Source of the DNA: Aquisediminimonas sp031376385
GTDB lineage: Bacteria > Pseudomonadota > Alphaproteobacteria > Sphingomonadales > Sphingomonadaceae
Reading direction: 5' to 3'
Assembly: GCA_031376385.1 (NCBI GenBank)
Contig: JANMDQ010000021.1
Location: 1-64,000 of the forward strand
Length of the DNA: 64,000 nt
The notes beneath the pieces are model-generated. The model saw nothing but the letters and a program-made list of their open reading frames with translations. It did not search any database and had not been told where the DNA came from. The position numbers were made by a program, and so were the translations under genes. Shown here piece after piece: positions 35,396 to 44,597 of this stretch. How positions within the stretch are numbered: position 1 is the first letter of the stretch; every line of letters begins with the position of its first letter.

Positions 35396-36781
35396 TTACC
35401 GGGGGCGTCCGCCAAGGGTGCGGTAGAGGATGACGGCCTGACGGTGCGCATCCAGCCGCGCGGCTTCCGCATTCTGGCGGGTTGCATTCAATGTGCGCTG
35501 GGCGTCGATCACTGTCAGAAAATCGGTAAGGCCCAGACGGTAGCGTTCTTGCGCAATGTTGAGGCTATCCGCGTCTCCTGCAGCTTGATCAGCGAGCGCA
35601 CGAGCGCGCGACAAGGCAGCTGAGTAAGTGCCGAGCGCCCCTTCGGTTTCGCCAATGGCCTGAAAAACGGAACCGCGATAATTTGCAAATGCTTCTCGCG
35701 TCAGCGCTTTCTGCCGGTCAATTTCTGAACCTATGCGCCCGAAATCGATCAGCGGGCCGGCCACGCCGGCACCTAGGCTTGCCGAAAGCGCCTCGCCGCT
35801 GAACAGGCTATTGGCCCCAAGGGTCAACAGGCCAAGCGCGCCAGTCAGAGTGATCCGGGGAAAGCGCGCCGCTGCTGCCGCTGCCACATCTTGTTTGGTT
35901 GCTGAAAGGCGGGATGCTGCGGCGCGAATATCTGGACGGTTCTTGAGAAAAAGGGATGGGACGCCAGTGGCCAGAACAGGCGGCAATCCGACAACTCCTG
36001 CCCCTGACAGCAGCGACAGCACGGTTTGGGGTTCAGTAGCTGTGAGAGCGACAATGCGACCAAGCGCGCTGGCCTTGCTCCCTGCAAAAGGCGCCAGCCG
36101 CGCGCGGGCATCACGCGCCAAGGACTCCGCGCGGACAACATCAAAGCCGGGCACAATCCCCGCCCGCGCGCGGATCCGCGTCAGGCGCACCAGTTCCAGT
36201 GCGTCGCTCAAGTCCCGCCCGACTACCGTCTCCCGGTTGCTGGCATCGCGGTAATCAATCAGCGTCGTTGCAATGTCGCTTTCCAGCGCCAGCCGGACTG
36301 CGTCGGCATCGGCCCCGGCCGCATCCAGACGGGCAAGTGCTGCGCGCTGATTGGCGCGGAGCCGCCCAAAGAGATCCAGATCCCAGCTGGCCTGCGCGCC
36401 CACTTGGAACTGGTTGGTATCGCGGTCAAAGACCGGGTTGCCCGCTTGGCCAGCGGCACTCGCGCGGTTGGTCGTAGCATTGCCGTTGCCACTCAGGTCT
36501 GGAAGACGGGCGGCCGCTGCACCGCGAACCAAAGCGCGAGCCGCGTCAACGCGCGTTAAGGCTGCTTCAAGATTGGGAGCCTGTAGCGCCGCGTTCAAAA
36601 GCGGCGCAAGTGCAGAATCCTGGGCGGGAAGCAGGTTCACGAGGGGAAGGTCCGCTGCCGTCTCTGGCCCAAACACAAAAGTCGCTGGTAATGGGACGCT
36701 GGCAACATCAGGCATCGGCCCGACTTTCGCGCAGCCAGCCAGCAGCAATGCCGTGACCGCTATCGCAATTCCGCGCTTCAC
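35396..36781 (-). CDS. Outer-membrane efflux lipoprotein (TolC/OprM/NodT family)
   Basis: A 461-residue outer-membrane channel. The N-terminus has a lipoprotein signal peptide with lipobox LLLAGC, and the mature part has two outer-membrane-efflux repeats (ARALVRGAAAARLPDLSGNG, ASWDLDLFGRLRANQR and, in the second half, DVAAAAAARFPRITLTGALG). It is the last gene of an operon of permease, ATPase, adaptor and channel, with an ATGA overlap to the adaptor. The trimer would connect the inner-membrane pump to the outside. The substrate is unknown. Confidence 0.92.
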   Translation of the reverse strand: MKRGIAIAVTALLLAGCAKVGPMPDVASVPLPATFVFGPETAADLPLVNLLPAQDSALAPLLNAALQAPNLEAALTRVDAARALVRGAAAARLPDLSGNGNATTNRASAAGQAGNPVFDRDTNQFQVGAQASWDLDLFGRLRANQRAALARLDAAGADADAVRLALESDIATTLIDYRDASNRETVVGRDLSDALELVRLTRIRARAGIVPGFDVVRAESLARDARARLAPFAGSKASALGRIVALTATEPQTVLSLLSGAGVVGLPPVLATGVPSLFLKNRPDIRAAASRLSATKQDVAAAAAARFPRITLTGALGLLTLGANSLFSGEALSASLGAGVAGPLIDFGRIGSEIDRQKALTREAFANYRGSVFQAIGETEGALGTYSAALSRARALADQAAGDADSLNIAQERYRLGLTDFLTVIDAQRTLNATRQNAEAARLDAHRQAVILYRTLGGRPR

Positions 36782-37785
36782 TTTGCGCCGCCCCTTGCTG
36801 CGCCCTTACCCGCCGGGATGAACGCATCAACTTGCTGGCCGACAAACATGTTGTGCCCCTGCGCTGGCAACGCATAGATGATCTGTAAAACACGCACATC
36901 AACGCGTTCATTGGCGCTGTTCGTGAGTGACTTTTTTGGGATGACTTGGGGTTCGGCTCTTACAAAGGTCGCCGTCACTTTACGGGTAGCGTCGCCGCGC
37001 GCAGTTATGACCGCGTTTTCGCCCAGCGCAATGCGGTCAATTTCATCCTCGTCTACGTCGATACGCACATGCAGCGGATCAACAGCACCCATTGTCATCA
37101 GCGGGTCTTGCGTACCGCTAGGTCCGGGGCCCGCCGCAGCAAATTCGCCTTTGCGCAATTTGATCTGCAAGATCTGACCTGACATTGGTGCGCGCACGGT
37201 GCGGCGAGCCAAGTCGACTTGAACCCGTTGCAGTTCTGCAGCGGCCGCGCGAGCCTGTGCGTCTGCCAGCGCCACTTGCGCACGGGCATTGCTGCGCGCG
37301 CCTTCGCGGTCCACCACTTCCAGGCGAGATACTGCGCGCGCATCGCTAACGCCCCGGTAGAGAGCGAGCTGATTATCGGCCACGCGCAGGGCGGCACGCG
37401 CTGCTGCTGCGCCCTGCCGTGCGCTGTCAAGACGCGCAGAAGCTTCCGAAATGGCGGCACGCGCATCACGCGTATCGATCCGGAACAAGGGCTGGCCGGA
37501 AACAACTCGGTCTCCTGCCTGGACCATCAACTCTTCGATGATCCCCCCAATCGGCGTCCCGATATCGATCAATTCGCTTGATGGTTCGACAGCGCCTGCA
37601 CCTGCGACTGTGCCGCCTTCACGCTGGCTGGCAGGCGTCAGTGGCGGCGAAGTGGCAGGCGTTTCTGCAGACCGGTTCGGCTGACTGCGAACGATCAGGA
37701 TGACCGCAATGATGATCCCCAAAACAGCAAGACCGGGCAGGATGATGCGGGAAAAACTCGGCCTTGCGAATGACGGGCGGTTCAT
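36778..37785 (-). CDS. HlyD-family periplasmic adaptor
   Basis: A 335-residue membrane-fusion protein with one N-terminal membrane helix (IILPGLAVLGIIIAVILIV), a biotinyl-lipoyl-like domain (IIEELMVQAGDRVVSGQPLF), an alpha-helical hairpin about residues 110-190 and the RAPMSGQILQIKLRKGEF beta domain. It resembles DevB-type adaptors of ABC exporters. It lies 13 bp after the ATPase gene and overlaps the outer-membrane channel gene by ATGA. The function is export across both membranes. Confidence 0.9.
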   Translation of the reverse strand: MNRPSFARPSFSRIILPGLAVLGIIIAVILIVRSQPNRSAETPATSPPLTPASQREGGTVAGAGAVEPSSELIDIGTPIGGIIEELMVQAGDRVVSGQPLFRIDTRDARAAISEASARLDSARQGAAAARAALRVADNQLALYRGVSDARAVSRLEVVDREGARSNARAQVALADAQARAAAAELQRVQVDLARRTVRAPMSGQILQIKLRKGEFAAAGPGPSGTQDPLMTMGAVDPLHVRIDVDEDEIDRIALGENAVITARGDATRKVTATFVRAEPQVIPKKSLTNSANERVDVRVLQIIYALPAQGHNMFVGQQVDAFIPAGKGAARGGAK

Positions 37786-37797
37786 GGATGCTGTCCT

Positions 37798-38502
37798 TTA
37801 GCCATGGTCTTTGGGCATTTGCGCCCCATCGCTGGTGATCCGGCCATCTTCCATGGCCAGAATGCGGTCAGCGAGATCGAAAATGCGATTGTCATGTGTG
37901 ACGATAATGACGGCACGGTCGGCGGCGAGTGCCACATCACGCAGCAAATCCATCACACGGCGGCCTGAACGCGCGTCCAGCGCTGCGGTCGGCTCGTCGC
38001 ACACGACCAGCCTCGGTTCATGGACCAGGGCGCGCGCAATGGCGACGCGCTGCTGCTGACCGCCAGACATCGCCCGAGGATATTTGTCGGCTTGATTCCC
38101 AATATTAAGCTTTTCAAGCAGCACGATGGCACGGTCGACAGCATCCGCCCGCTTCACGCCGCCCGCGATCAAAGGAATGGCTGCATTCTGAGCCGCTGTC
38201 AGCGTGGGAAGAAGATTATACTGCTGGAAGATAAAGCCGATTGTGGCCAGCCGGAACTTGACCAATTCCGTGTCAGTAAGCGCATAAATGTCGGTGTCGA
38301 ACACTCGTACGCTGCCCTCAGTTGGATAGAGAATTCCCGCAATGATCGAAATCAGCGTCGTTTTGCCCGAGCCCGACTCTCCGACCAAATAGGTCAGTTC
38401 GCCTGAATTGACCGACGCCGTGATGCCGTGGAGCACCCGCAGGCTTTCTCCGCCAACAGCAAAATCCTTTGTCACATTTTCAAGGACAATCGCTGCACTC
38501 AC
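37798..38502 (-). CDS. ABC exporter ATPase (DevA/LolD-like)
   Basis: A 234-residue nucleotide-binding subunit with Walker A GESGSGKTTLISI, Q-loop FQQYNLLPTL, signature MSGGQQQRVAIA and Walker B LVVCDEPTAALD. The correct start is the GTG at 38502, whose GTGA overlaps the permease stop; a longer frame reading into the permease gene is not supported. With the FtsX-like permease and HlyD adaptor it forms a DevBCA-like tripartite exporter. Confidence 0.93.
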   Translation of the reverse strand: MSAAIVLENVTKDFAVGGESLRVLHGITASVNSGELTYLVGESGSGKTTLISIIAGILYPTEGSVRVFDTDIYALTDTELVKFRLATIGFIFQQYNLLPTLTAAQNAAIPLIAGGVKRADAVDRAIVLLEKLNIGNQADKYPRAMSGGQQQRVAIARALVHEPRLVVCDEPTAALDARSGRRVMDLLRDVALAADRAVIIVTHDNRIFDLADRILAMEDGRITSDGAQMPKDHG

Positions 38503-39635
38503 CGGAACACCTCTGCGGGTTCCATCTTGAGCACGGGCCGCAAGGCGATCAGCCCGGTCAGAAAGATCATGACAAGAATGATGCCGGCGGTGATCACTGG
38601 AATGTGCCACGGCATGTAAAAGCCTTTGAACGCATCCGAGCCTGATGTACCGCTGATAAAAGCAGCTGCCATGAACAGACCGATCCCGTATCCGATGAGT
38701 GCGACCAGCCCAGATTGTGCCGCCACCATGACACGGATCGTTCCGTTGGTTACGCCAATCGCTTTCAGGGCACCAAACTGCTTGATGTTATCGCGGATGA
38801 ACAAGCTGAAAGTCAGGCCGACAATCGCAATGCCGACAATAGCACCCAATACAACCGTTATGCCGAAATTGATCGGGATACCGGTATTTTCGACGATAAA
38901 ATCGATTCCATCTTGCGCAAAATCCTCGCTGGTTCGCGCTCGCAGGCCCGTGCGGGCCTCGATCGCCTTCACGACATCTGCCGGCGCTTGGTCTGTCTCT
39001 GTCTGCACAAGCACAAAGGTCATTCGATTGCGCGTTCCCGGCACGAAATTGAGCGCATTGGAATAGCGGGTGAAGAGATTGACTCCGGCGGTGAAGGTTG
39101 GCGTGGCCTCCACCACTCCAGCAATGATAGCGCGCCGGTCATTGAGTTCCAGTCGCGTGCCGATAACGCCTGTCGTTTTGCCAAACAGCTTGTTGGCACC
39201 GACTCCGTCGATGAAGACGGAATCAGGCGCTGCCAAATCTTCGCGACGCCCCTCAATCATCACACGCGGCAGGCCAATGAGTGTTGCATCGTCCAAGCCC
39301 ACAACTGTGACGCCCTCAACATTGCCCTCTGGTGTGCGGATGGTCGCGCCAGACCTCAACATTGGCACGGCATAGGCAACGCCCGGCACGCCGCGCACTT
39401 TATCAAGGGCTGTCGACGGCATGGGCAAGGTGACATCGCTGGTCCGCCCGACAGGGTCCATCACCCAGATATTGGCGGTGGGAACGTCATAAACCGCAGA
39501 TGCGCCGCGCATCAGCAAGTTGACAAAAATCGTCAATTGCTGCGTGATGAGCAAAGTGGAAAACGCGATACCAAAAACAAGGCCCAAGAATTTGACCCTG
39601 TCTCCAGTCAGCATTCGGATGGCAACCCAATTCAT
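38499..39635 (-). CDS. ABC exporter permease (FtsX/DevC-like)
   Basis: A 378-residue permease with a short cytoplasmic N-terminus, an N-terminal membrane helix (FLGLVFGIAFSTLLITQQL), a periplasmic MacB-PCD-like domain (about residues 45-240) and three C-terminal helices of the FtsX domain. The ATG at 39635 (MNWVAIRML) fits the family better than an upstream TTG. It is first in the four-gene export operon. DevC-like systems export glycolipids or similar hydrophobic compounds, but the cargo here is unknown. Confidence 0.9.
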   Translation of the reverse strand: MNWVAIRMLTGDRVKFLGLVFGIAFSTLLITQQLTIFVNLLMRGASAVYDVPTANIWVMDPVGRTSDVTLPMPSTALDKVRGVPGVAYAVPMLRSGATIRTPEGNVEGVTVVGLDDATLIGLPRVMIEGRREDLAAPDSVFIDGVGANKLFGKTTGVIGTRLELNDRRAIIAGVVEATPTFTAGVNLFTRYSNALNFVPGTRNRMTFVLVQTETDQAPADVVKAIEARTGLRARTSEDFAQDGIDFIVENTGIPINFGITVVLGAIVGIAIVGLTFSLFIRDNIKQFGALKAIGVTNGTIRVMVAAQSGLVALIGYGIGLFMAAAFISGTSGSDAFKGFYMPWHIPVITAGIILVMIFLTGLIALRPVLKMEPAEVFR

Positions 39636-39704
39636 ATCATGCGGCAAGCAAGACTTACGCACGCGTGTCAAGGGCGGCGTTTGGCCGCCGTCGAAAGTCT
39701 CAGC

Positions 39705-41066
39705 CTAAATCTTGAAATTCAGAAAACTTGGCACAGGCCCGTTCCAGCCGTCATCGCTTCCCTCTGTTTCGCCGCGCTTTTCTTCGGTCTGCGCAGGGGC
39801 TTTGGAGATGCGTTTTGGTTCCGATTTCGGCGCAGGTTGAGCAGCCGACTGTGGTTTTGCGCCACCTTTCGCGTCAGCATTAGCCTCTACGGCTTTGGCA
39901 CGCGGCGCTCTGCCTTTTGCCTTAGGCGTTTCTTCGATAATCTCTTCGGCTTTGGCCTTGCCAACGCGTTCAATTTTCTGGCCGATCAGCTTTTCGATAT
40001 TGGCGATATTTTCGGCATCTTCGGGCGTGATGAACGTGTAAGCCGAACCCGTTGCCCCGGCGCGGCCTGTGCGGCCAATGCGGTGGACATAATCATCGGG
40101 ATGCCACGGCGCGTCAAAATTGAACACATGGCTGACGCCTTTGATATCCAGCCCACGCGCGGCAACATCGGACGCTACCAATATGTTGATATCGCCGGAT
40201 TTGAAGCGTTCCAGTTCCTTGATCCGGCTGCTCTGATCCATATCGCCGTGGATTTCGGAAGCGCGATATTTATACTGTTGCAAGCTTTTGGCCAGTTCGC
40301 GCACCGTCGTCTTGCGGTTGCAGAAAATGATCGCGGTTTTCACATCTTCGCGTTCCAGCAAGCTGCGTAGCATGTCGCGCTTTTTGCGCGCGTCCACTTC
40401 CACCAGATATTGAGTGATGTTGATGTTGGTTGAAGCAGGCCGCGCCACTTCGATGGTTTTCGGGTTGGAGAGGAATTTATCCGCCAGTTTCTTGATCGGC
40501 GGCGGCATCGTGGCCGAAAAGAGCAACGTCTGGCGCGTCGCAGGGAGTTTGGTGCAGATCGTTTCGATATCTGGAATGAAGCCCATGTCGAGCATCCGGT
40601 CAGCCTCATCAATCACCAGCATCGAACATCCGGTGAGGAGGATTTTGCCGCGTTCGAAAAGGTCCATCAACCGGCCCGGTGTCGCGATCAGCACATCGAC
40701 GCCCTTTTCCAGCGCCTTGACCTGATCCCCCATCTGCACGCCGCCGATCAACAGCGCCATGGAGAGTTTGTGATATTTGCCGTATTTCTCAAAATTTTCT
40801 GCCACTTGGGCGGCGAGTTCGCGGGTTGGTTCAAGGATGAGCGAACGCGGCATGCGCGCGCGGCTGCGCCCTTCGGCCAATATGTCGATCATCGGCAAAA
40901 CAAAGCTGGCGGTCTTGCCCGTGCCCGTCTGCGCAATCGCAATCAAATCGCGCATCATCAGGACGCTGGGGATAGCCTGTTCTTGAACAGGGGTCGGCGT
41001 GTCGTAGCCAGACTCAGTGACAGCGCGCAGAAGTTCGTCGGATAGGCCGAGATCGGCAAAGTTCAT
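39705..41066 (-). CDS. DEAD-box RNA helicase (RhlE-like)
   Basis: A 453-residue RNA helicase. Visible motifs are the Q motif region TPTPVQEQAIPSV, AQTGTGKTASF (I), PTRELAAQ (Ia), VATPGR-type ATPGRLMDLFERG (Ib), VIDEADRMLDMGF (II), FSATMPP (III), IIFCNRKTTV (IV), ASDVAARGLD (V) and HRIGRTGRAG (VI). The C-terminal 80 residues are a charged, low-complexity tail of Lys, Ala and Pro. Likely roles are ribosome assembly or RNA decay. It is monocistronic and lies 69 bp upstream of the exporter operon. Confidence 0.94.
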   Translation of the reverse strand: MNFADLGLSDELLRAVTESGYDTPTPVQEQAIPSVLMMRDLIAIAQTGTGKTASFVLPMIDILAEGRSRARMPRSLILEPTRELAAQVAENFEKYGKYHKLSMALLIGGVQMGDQVKALEKGVDVLIATPGRLMDLFERGKILLTGCSMLVIDEADRMLDMGFIPDIETICTKLPATRQTLLFSATMPPPIKKLADKFLSNPKTIEVARPASTNINITQYLVEVDARKKRDMLRSLLEREDVKTAIIFCNRKTTVRELAKSLQQYKYRASEIHGDMDQSSRIKELERFKSGDINILVASDVAARGLDIKGVSHVFNFDAPWHPDDYVHRIGRTGRAGATGSAYTFITPEDAENIANIEKLIGQKIERVGKAKAEEIIEETPKAKGRAPRAKAVEANADAKGGAKPQSAAQPAPKSEPKRISKAPAQTEEKRGETEGSDDGWNGPVPSFLNFKI

Positions 41067-41174
41067 TCAAATCAACCGGAAATTGGGGCAGGGACAGCCC
41101 CTCGCCGAGTTCGAACGGCCTTCGCCCTTTTCCCCAAAAAGTCAAGAAAAGACTGATTTTGAACGCGGCCAAGC

Positions 41175-41591
41175 CTATTTGGCAGGCACCAAAGTTTTGA
41201 AATCGTCAATTTTGCATTCGCCGCCCGACCGTGAATGGAGCATGTCCCTGTCTTCGCAGATGCGGCCGTCCTTCGTTGGGCGGACATAGAAGCCAGAATA
41301 GAAGTCAATCGACGGGCAGCTTTTCCCCAGTTTCGCGCGCAAGCGGATGCCCCCACGCAGGAAAATGTCGATGCTGGTCGGGCTGGAAACGAGCGCGCCG
41401 GCCAAGGAATTCATTTGAATACAGTCCGGGCCCTTCTTTTCAGCCCACTTAATGGGTTTGGCTGATGAAGGCGCTGTCGCTGCAATCGGCCGCACCCGCA
41501 CGATCGTGCGCTGTTCGATTTGCAACTGGGCAAGCATGATCGGAGCCGCCGTTACATCAGCTGCAAATAGGGTCAACGCCCAAAGACTCAC
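41175..41591 (-). CDS. Small exported hypothetical protein
   Basis: A 138-residue protein beginning at the GTG at 41591, with a short hydrophobic signal-like N-terminus (SLWALTLFAADVTAAP). The mature part contains two cysteine pairs (GPDCIQMN, GKSCPSIDFY, GRICEDRD, GGECKIDDF), likely disulfides, and SIDFYSGFYVRPTKDGRICE, a pattern recurring in small exported sphingomonad proteins. The start is uncertain: an ATG eleven bases upstream with a better AGGAAG site is out of frame and meets a stop after five codons, hinting at a frameshift. It is divergent from the next gene. Confidence 0.6.
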   Translation of the reverse strand: MSLWALTLFAADVTAAPIMLAQLQIEQRTIVRVRPIAATAPSSAKPIKWAEKKGPDCIQMNSLAGALVSSPTSIDIFLRGGIRLRAKLGKSCPSIDFYSGFYVRPTKDGRICEDRDMLHSRSGGECKIDDFKTLVPAK

Positions 41592-41688
41592 GCTACACGC
41601 ACCATTTCTCTTCCTGAATGATTTCCTTGCGTTGAACGCAGGATTAACTTGTCGCAACAAATGACGGTTTCTTCTAGGGACAGATCCT

Positions 41689-43110
41689 ATGAATATCATT
41701 AACTCTGATATCATTTCACGGTTTGAACGCGCCCTTGGACCAAAGGCGGTGACCAAAGACCCAGATTTGATTGCGCCCTGGTTAAAGGACTGGCGCGGGC
41801 TTTATCAGGGCAGTGCGGCAGCGATCCTATCGCCGACAACAGTGCAAGAGGTTGCGACTTGCGTACGGATCGCCGCTGAACTCGGCGTCGCGCTGGTTCC
41901 CCAAGGCGGCAACACATCCATGGTGGGCGGGGCCACGCCACCGGCGGATGGCAGTGCGCTGATCCTTTCGCTGCGCCGGATGAGCAGCATCCGGTCTATG
42001 AGTGCAGAGGCAGGCGTCGTGGTAGCAGAAGCAGGAGTGATCCTCGAAACGCTTCAAAACGAGGCACTGGCGGAGGATATGCGCTTTCCCTTGATGCTCG
42101 GCGCGCGCGGTTCGGCCACTGTCGGTGGGCTGTGTTCAACCAATGCAGGCGGCACGCAAGTGCTGCGCTTTGGCACGATGCGTAAGCTGGTGCTGGGCGT
42201 TGAGGCGGTTCTGCCCGACGGGTCGATCCATGACGGGCTATCCGTGCTGAAGAAGGATACGCGCGGTTATGATCTCACCCAGCTGCTGGTCGGGGCGGAG
42301 GGGACACTGGGCATCATCACAGCGGCCAGCCTGAGGATTGTGCCTGCGGTGGCTGATCGCGCCGCGGCGTGGTTCGGCGTTGAAAGTCCTGCAGCCGCAC
42401 TCGCTCTGCTCCGCTTCTTTGAGGCGCGCAGTGGCGAGGCCGTGGAGAGTTTTGAGCTGATGCCCGCCGATTCGCTGGACTTGGTCTACCGCCACATCCC
42501 CGGCACATGGTCTCCCCTTACCGGAGGATCGCCGTGGCAAGTGCTGGTCGAATATGTCGCGCCACAAGATGCCGCAGAAGCACTGACCGCCCATGCCAGC
42601 GCAGCCTTTGAACGCGGCCTCGTTATTGATGCAACGCTTGCCTCAAGCGAGAGCCAGATTGAAGCCTTCTGGCGCATCCGCGACAGTATTTCAGCGGCTG
42701 AGCGTGCCCATGGCCCAGCGATGCAGCATGATATTTCCGTCGCGGTGGACGCCATGCCTGCCTTCATGATCGAGGCTGCCCACGCGGTTGAGGCCAAGTT
42801 CGCAGGCACCGTGGCCAGCAGTTACGGCCACTTGGGCGACGGCAATGTCCATTTCCACGTCCGCGCGCCCGCAGGCGTCGATGGCCCCGCATGGCGCGCG
42901 GCCGACGGCAAAGCGATCAGTAGCTTTGTCTATGATCTGGTTGACGCGGCCGGCGGATCCATCTCAGCTGAACATGGTATTGGCCAAATGAAGCTGGCTG
43001 ACCTTGCCCGCCTCTCCAGCCCAGCCCGGCTTTCGGTGCTGCGCGGCGTCAAACAAGCGCTTGATCCACAGGGCATTATGAACCCGGGAAAACTGGTTCC
43101 CCCCTTTTAG
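41689..43110 (+). CDS. FAD-linked oxidase, D-2-hydroxyglutarate dehydrogenase-like
   Basis: A 473-residue flavoprotein, second GlcD-type enzyme of the window. The FAD domain carries LVPQGGNTSMVGGA, MLGARGSATVGGLCSTNAGG and YDLTQLLVGAEGTLGII; the C-terminal domain has SYGHLGDGNVHFHV, SISAEHGIGQMK and IMNPGKLVP. Length and the GGNTSMVGGATP motif favour D-2-hydroxyglutarate or another D-2-hydroxyacid over lactate. The link to its neighbours (SapC downstream) is unclear. Confidence 0.85.
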   Translation: MNIINSDIISRFERALGPKAVTKDPDLIAPWLKDWRGLYQGSAAAILSPTTVQEVATCVRIAAELGVALVPQGGNTSMVGGATPPADGSALILSLRRMSSIRSMSAEAGVVVAEAGVILETLQNEALAEDMRFPLMLGARGSATVGGLCSTNAGGTQVLRFGTMRKLVLGVEAVLPDGSIHDGLSVLKKDTRGYDLTQLLVGAEGTLGIITAASLRIVPAVADRAAAWFGVESPAAALALLRFFEARSGEAVESFELMPADSLDLVYRHIPGTWSPLTGGSPWQVLVEYVAPQDAAEALTAHASAAFERGLVIDATLASSESQIEAFWRIRDSISAAERAHGPAMQHDISVAVDAMPAFMIEAAHAVEAKFAGTVASSYGHLGDGNVHFHVRAPAGVDGPAWRAADGKAISSFVYDLVDAAGGSISAEHGIGQMKLADLARLSSPARLSVLRGVKQALDPQGIMNPGKLVPPF

Positions 43111-43187
43111 CGAAGCTCAGGACAGGCTTGCGTCATCTGGCCAGCCCGGATAGGGCGCGCGCACTATATTCTTACAGGAGACGACCT

Positions 43188-43970
43188 ATGGCCAGCGCGC
43201 CAGTTGATAATAATCTGCCCCTGCTGTTCAGCGATCTGAAGCCGCTTTCCTCCATCGAACATGCCAAGTGGAAAGCAAAGCCATCTGACGCAGCGCCTTT
43301 CCTGTCAAAGCATCACGCCATTCCACTGACGATTGACGAATTTGCCTCGGCGCAGCGTTTCTACCCGATCATCTTTTCGGCAGGCGACAATCCCGTCCCC
43401 CTTGCGCTGATGGCACTGAATGAAGGCATCAACACGTTCATCGATGACGAAGGCAAGCTGATCGGTGAGACTTATGTTCCCGCCTATATCCGCCGCTACC
43501 CGTTCCTGCTCGCTCGCCTGCGCGAAGACTCAGATGAACTTTCGCTCTGCTTTGATCCCACCGGCGATACGCTGGGTGAATTTGAAGACGGCGAAGCGCT
43601 GTTCACACCCGAAGGCAATCCCACTGAAGCAACGCAGGCTATCCTGCAATTCTGCGAACAGTTTGAACAGGCCGGCCAGCGCACGACTGCGTTCATGAAG
43701 GAACTGAGCGACGCTAAATTGCTGATGGACGGTGAAGTCTCCATCCAACCCGAAGGCAGCGAAGCCCCCTTCATCTACCGCGGTTTCCAGATGGTGAACG
43801 AGGAAAAGCTGCGCGAACTGAAGGGCGATCAACTGCGCCGTATGATGAAATCTGGCCTGTTGCCATTGGTTCACGCGCATCTCTTTTCACTGGGCGTGAT
43901 GCGCGAAATCTTCGGGCGTCAAATTCAGCAAGGCAAAATGCCAGCACCTGCTGAGGTGCCTGCGGCTTAA
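43188..43970 (+). CDS. SapC-family protein
   Basis: A 260-residue protein of the SapC family, named from an S-layer export cluster in Campylobacter. Family-like segments include PLSSIEHAKWKAKP, RFYPIIFSAGDNPVPLALMA, TYVPAYIRRYPFLLAR and FQMVNEEKLRELKGDQLRR. No signal peptide or membrane segment is seen. In sphingomonads SapC genes often lie near TonB receptors or halogenases, but here the gene stands alone with an AGGAGA ribosome site. Molecular function unknown. Confidence 0.85.
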   Translation: MASAPVDNNLPLLFSDLKPLSSIEHAKWKAKPSDAAPFLSKHHAIPLTIDEFASAQRFYPIIFSAGDNPVPLALMALNEGINTFIDDEGKLIGETYVPAYIRRYPFLLARLREDSDELSLCFDPTGDTLGEFEDGEALFTPEGNPTEATQAILQFCEQFEQAGQRTTAFMKELSDAKLLMDGEVSIQPEGSEAPFIYRGFQMVNEEKLRELKGDQLRRMMKSGLLPLVHAHLFSLGVMREIFGRQIQQGKMPAPAEVPAA

Positions 43971-43980
43971 AAACAACAAT

Positions 43981-44057
43981 GCTCCGGGCAACGACCCGGA
44001 GCCCAGCGAGGACGCTTTTGTGTTTGGGGCTCCTGAACTCCGGGTCTTCGCCCGGAG
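43981..44057. repeat. Pair of related G/C-rich hairpins after sapC
   Basis: GCTCCGGG/CCCGGAGC with a six-base loop (43981-44002) is followed by CTCCGGG/CCCGGAG with a six-base loop (44038-44057). The two hairpins share most of their sequence and face each other, a BIME-like layout. The first may also end the sapC transcript, although no T-run is present. Confidence 0.6.
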
Positions 44058-44072
44058 CACGTCATTCCAAAT

Positions 44073-44095
44073 CCGTTCGGGCTAAGCCCGAACGG
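44073..44095. repeat. Perfect 23-bp palindrome
   Basis: CCGTTCGGGCT and AGCCCGAACGG flank one central base, giving 11-bp arms. It marks the start of a stretch without recognisable genes. It could be a factor-independent terminator stem without T-run, or a recombination or repeat-element end. Confidence 0.55.
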
Positions 44096-44597
44096 TGTAG
44101 ACTGTAACACGTTCGTCGCGCCCACCATCTGCGACACCACTCCCTATCGCGAATCTTCCAAAGTTTAGTAAAGTTGTGCCAGTCGCACATTTGTTGTCGG
44201 ACCGCCGCATCGGCATCGGCGGCGCGCGAAGGCCGCAGAATAGCGTCAAAGTTGACACATGGTTGACACCTGAACCGAAACTTTCGAACCTTGTTCTCAC
44301 GGTGTCGCATTCGCAGCGTTGAACGCTCCTAATCCCTAATGAATTCAATCTGGAAGGTGACGAAATAGACACTCGCACACCTTCCTTCACCCCTTCCTGA
44401 GCGAGCCAAACTGCGAAACAGCATGCGCGCGCGGGGTCACGGAAATATTCACGGCCTACCGCGCGGGGCGGCAGAATTTCAAAGATCAGATGGAACAATA
44501 GAAGAACATGTCGCATCTGTCAACATCAATCGCGTCATTGGCTTGGGCGCCAGAGAGCGGGAATTATACCAATGCAACCGTTGATTGGCTAATGAAC
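44096..44597. other. About 500 bp without a supportable gene
   Basis: Open frames here (the longest about 140 codons on the minus strand) lack family motifs, plausible codon use and ribosome sites. Visible structure includes a GTTGACAC direct repeat (44251-44258 and 44262-44269), with TTGACA resembling a promoter -35 box, and a CCGCCG/CGGCGG inverted repeat near 44202-44223. The region may be degraded accessory DNA beside the toxin locus. Confidence 0.5.

Noticed and set aside
38715..40370. A 551-codon plus-strand open frame across the exporter permease and the helicase
   Set aside because: It runs antisense through two genes with strong family motifs and has no motif of its own; high G/C content often creates such frames.
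44082..44516. A 144-codon minus-strand frame after the sapC hairpins
   Set aside because: No ribosome site, no family motif, and a composition unlike the neighbours; another frame in the same stretch is almost as open.
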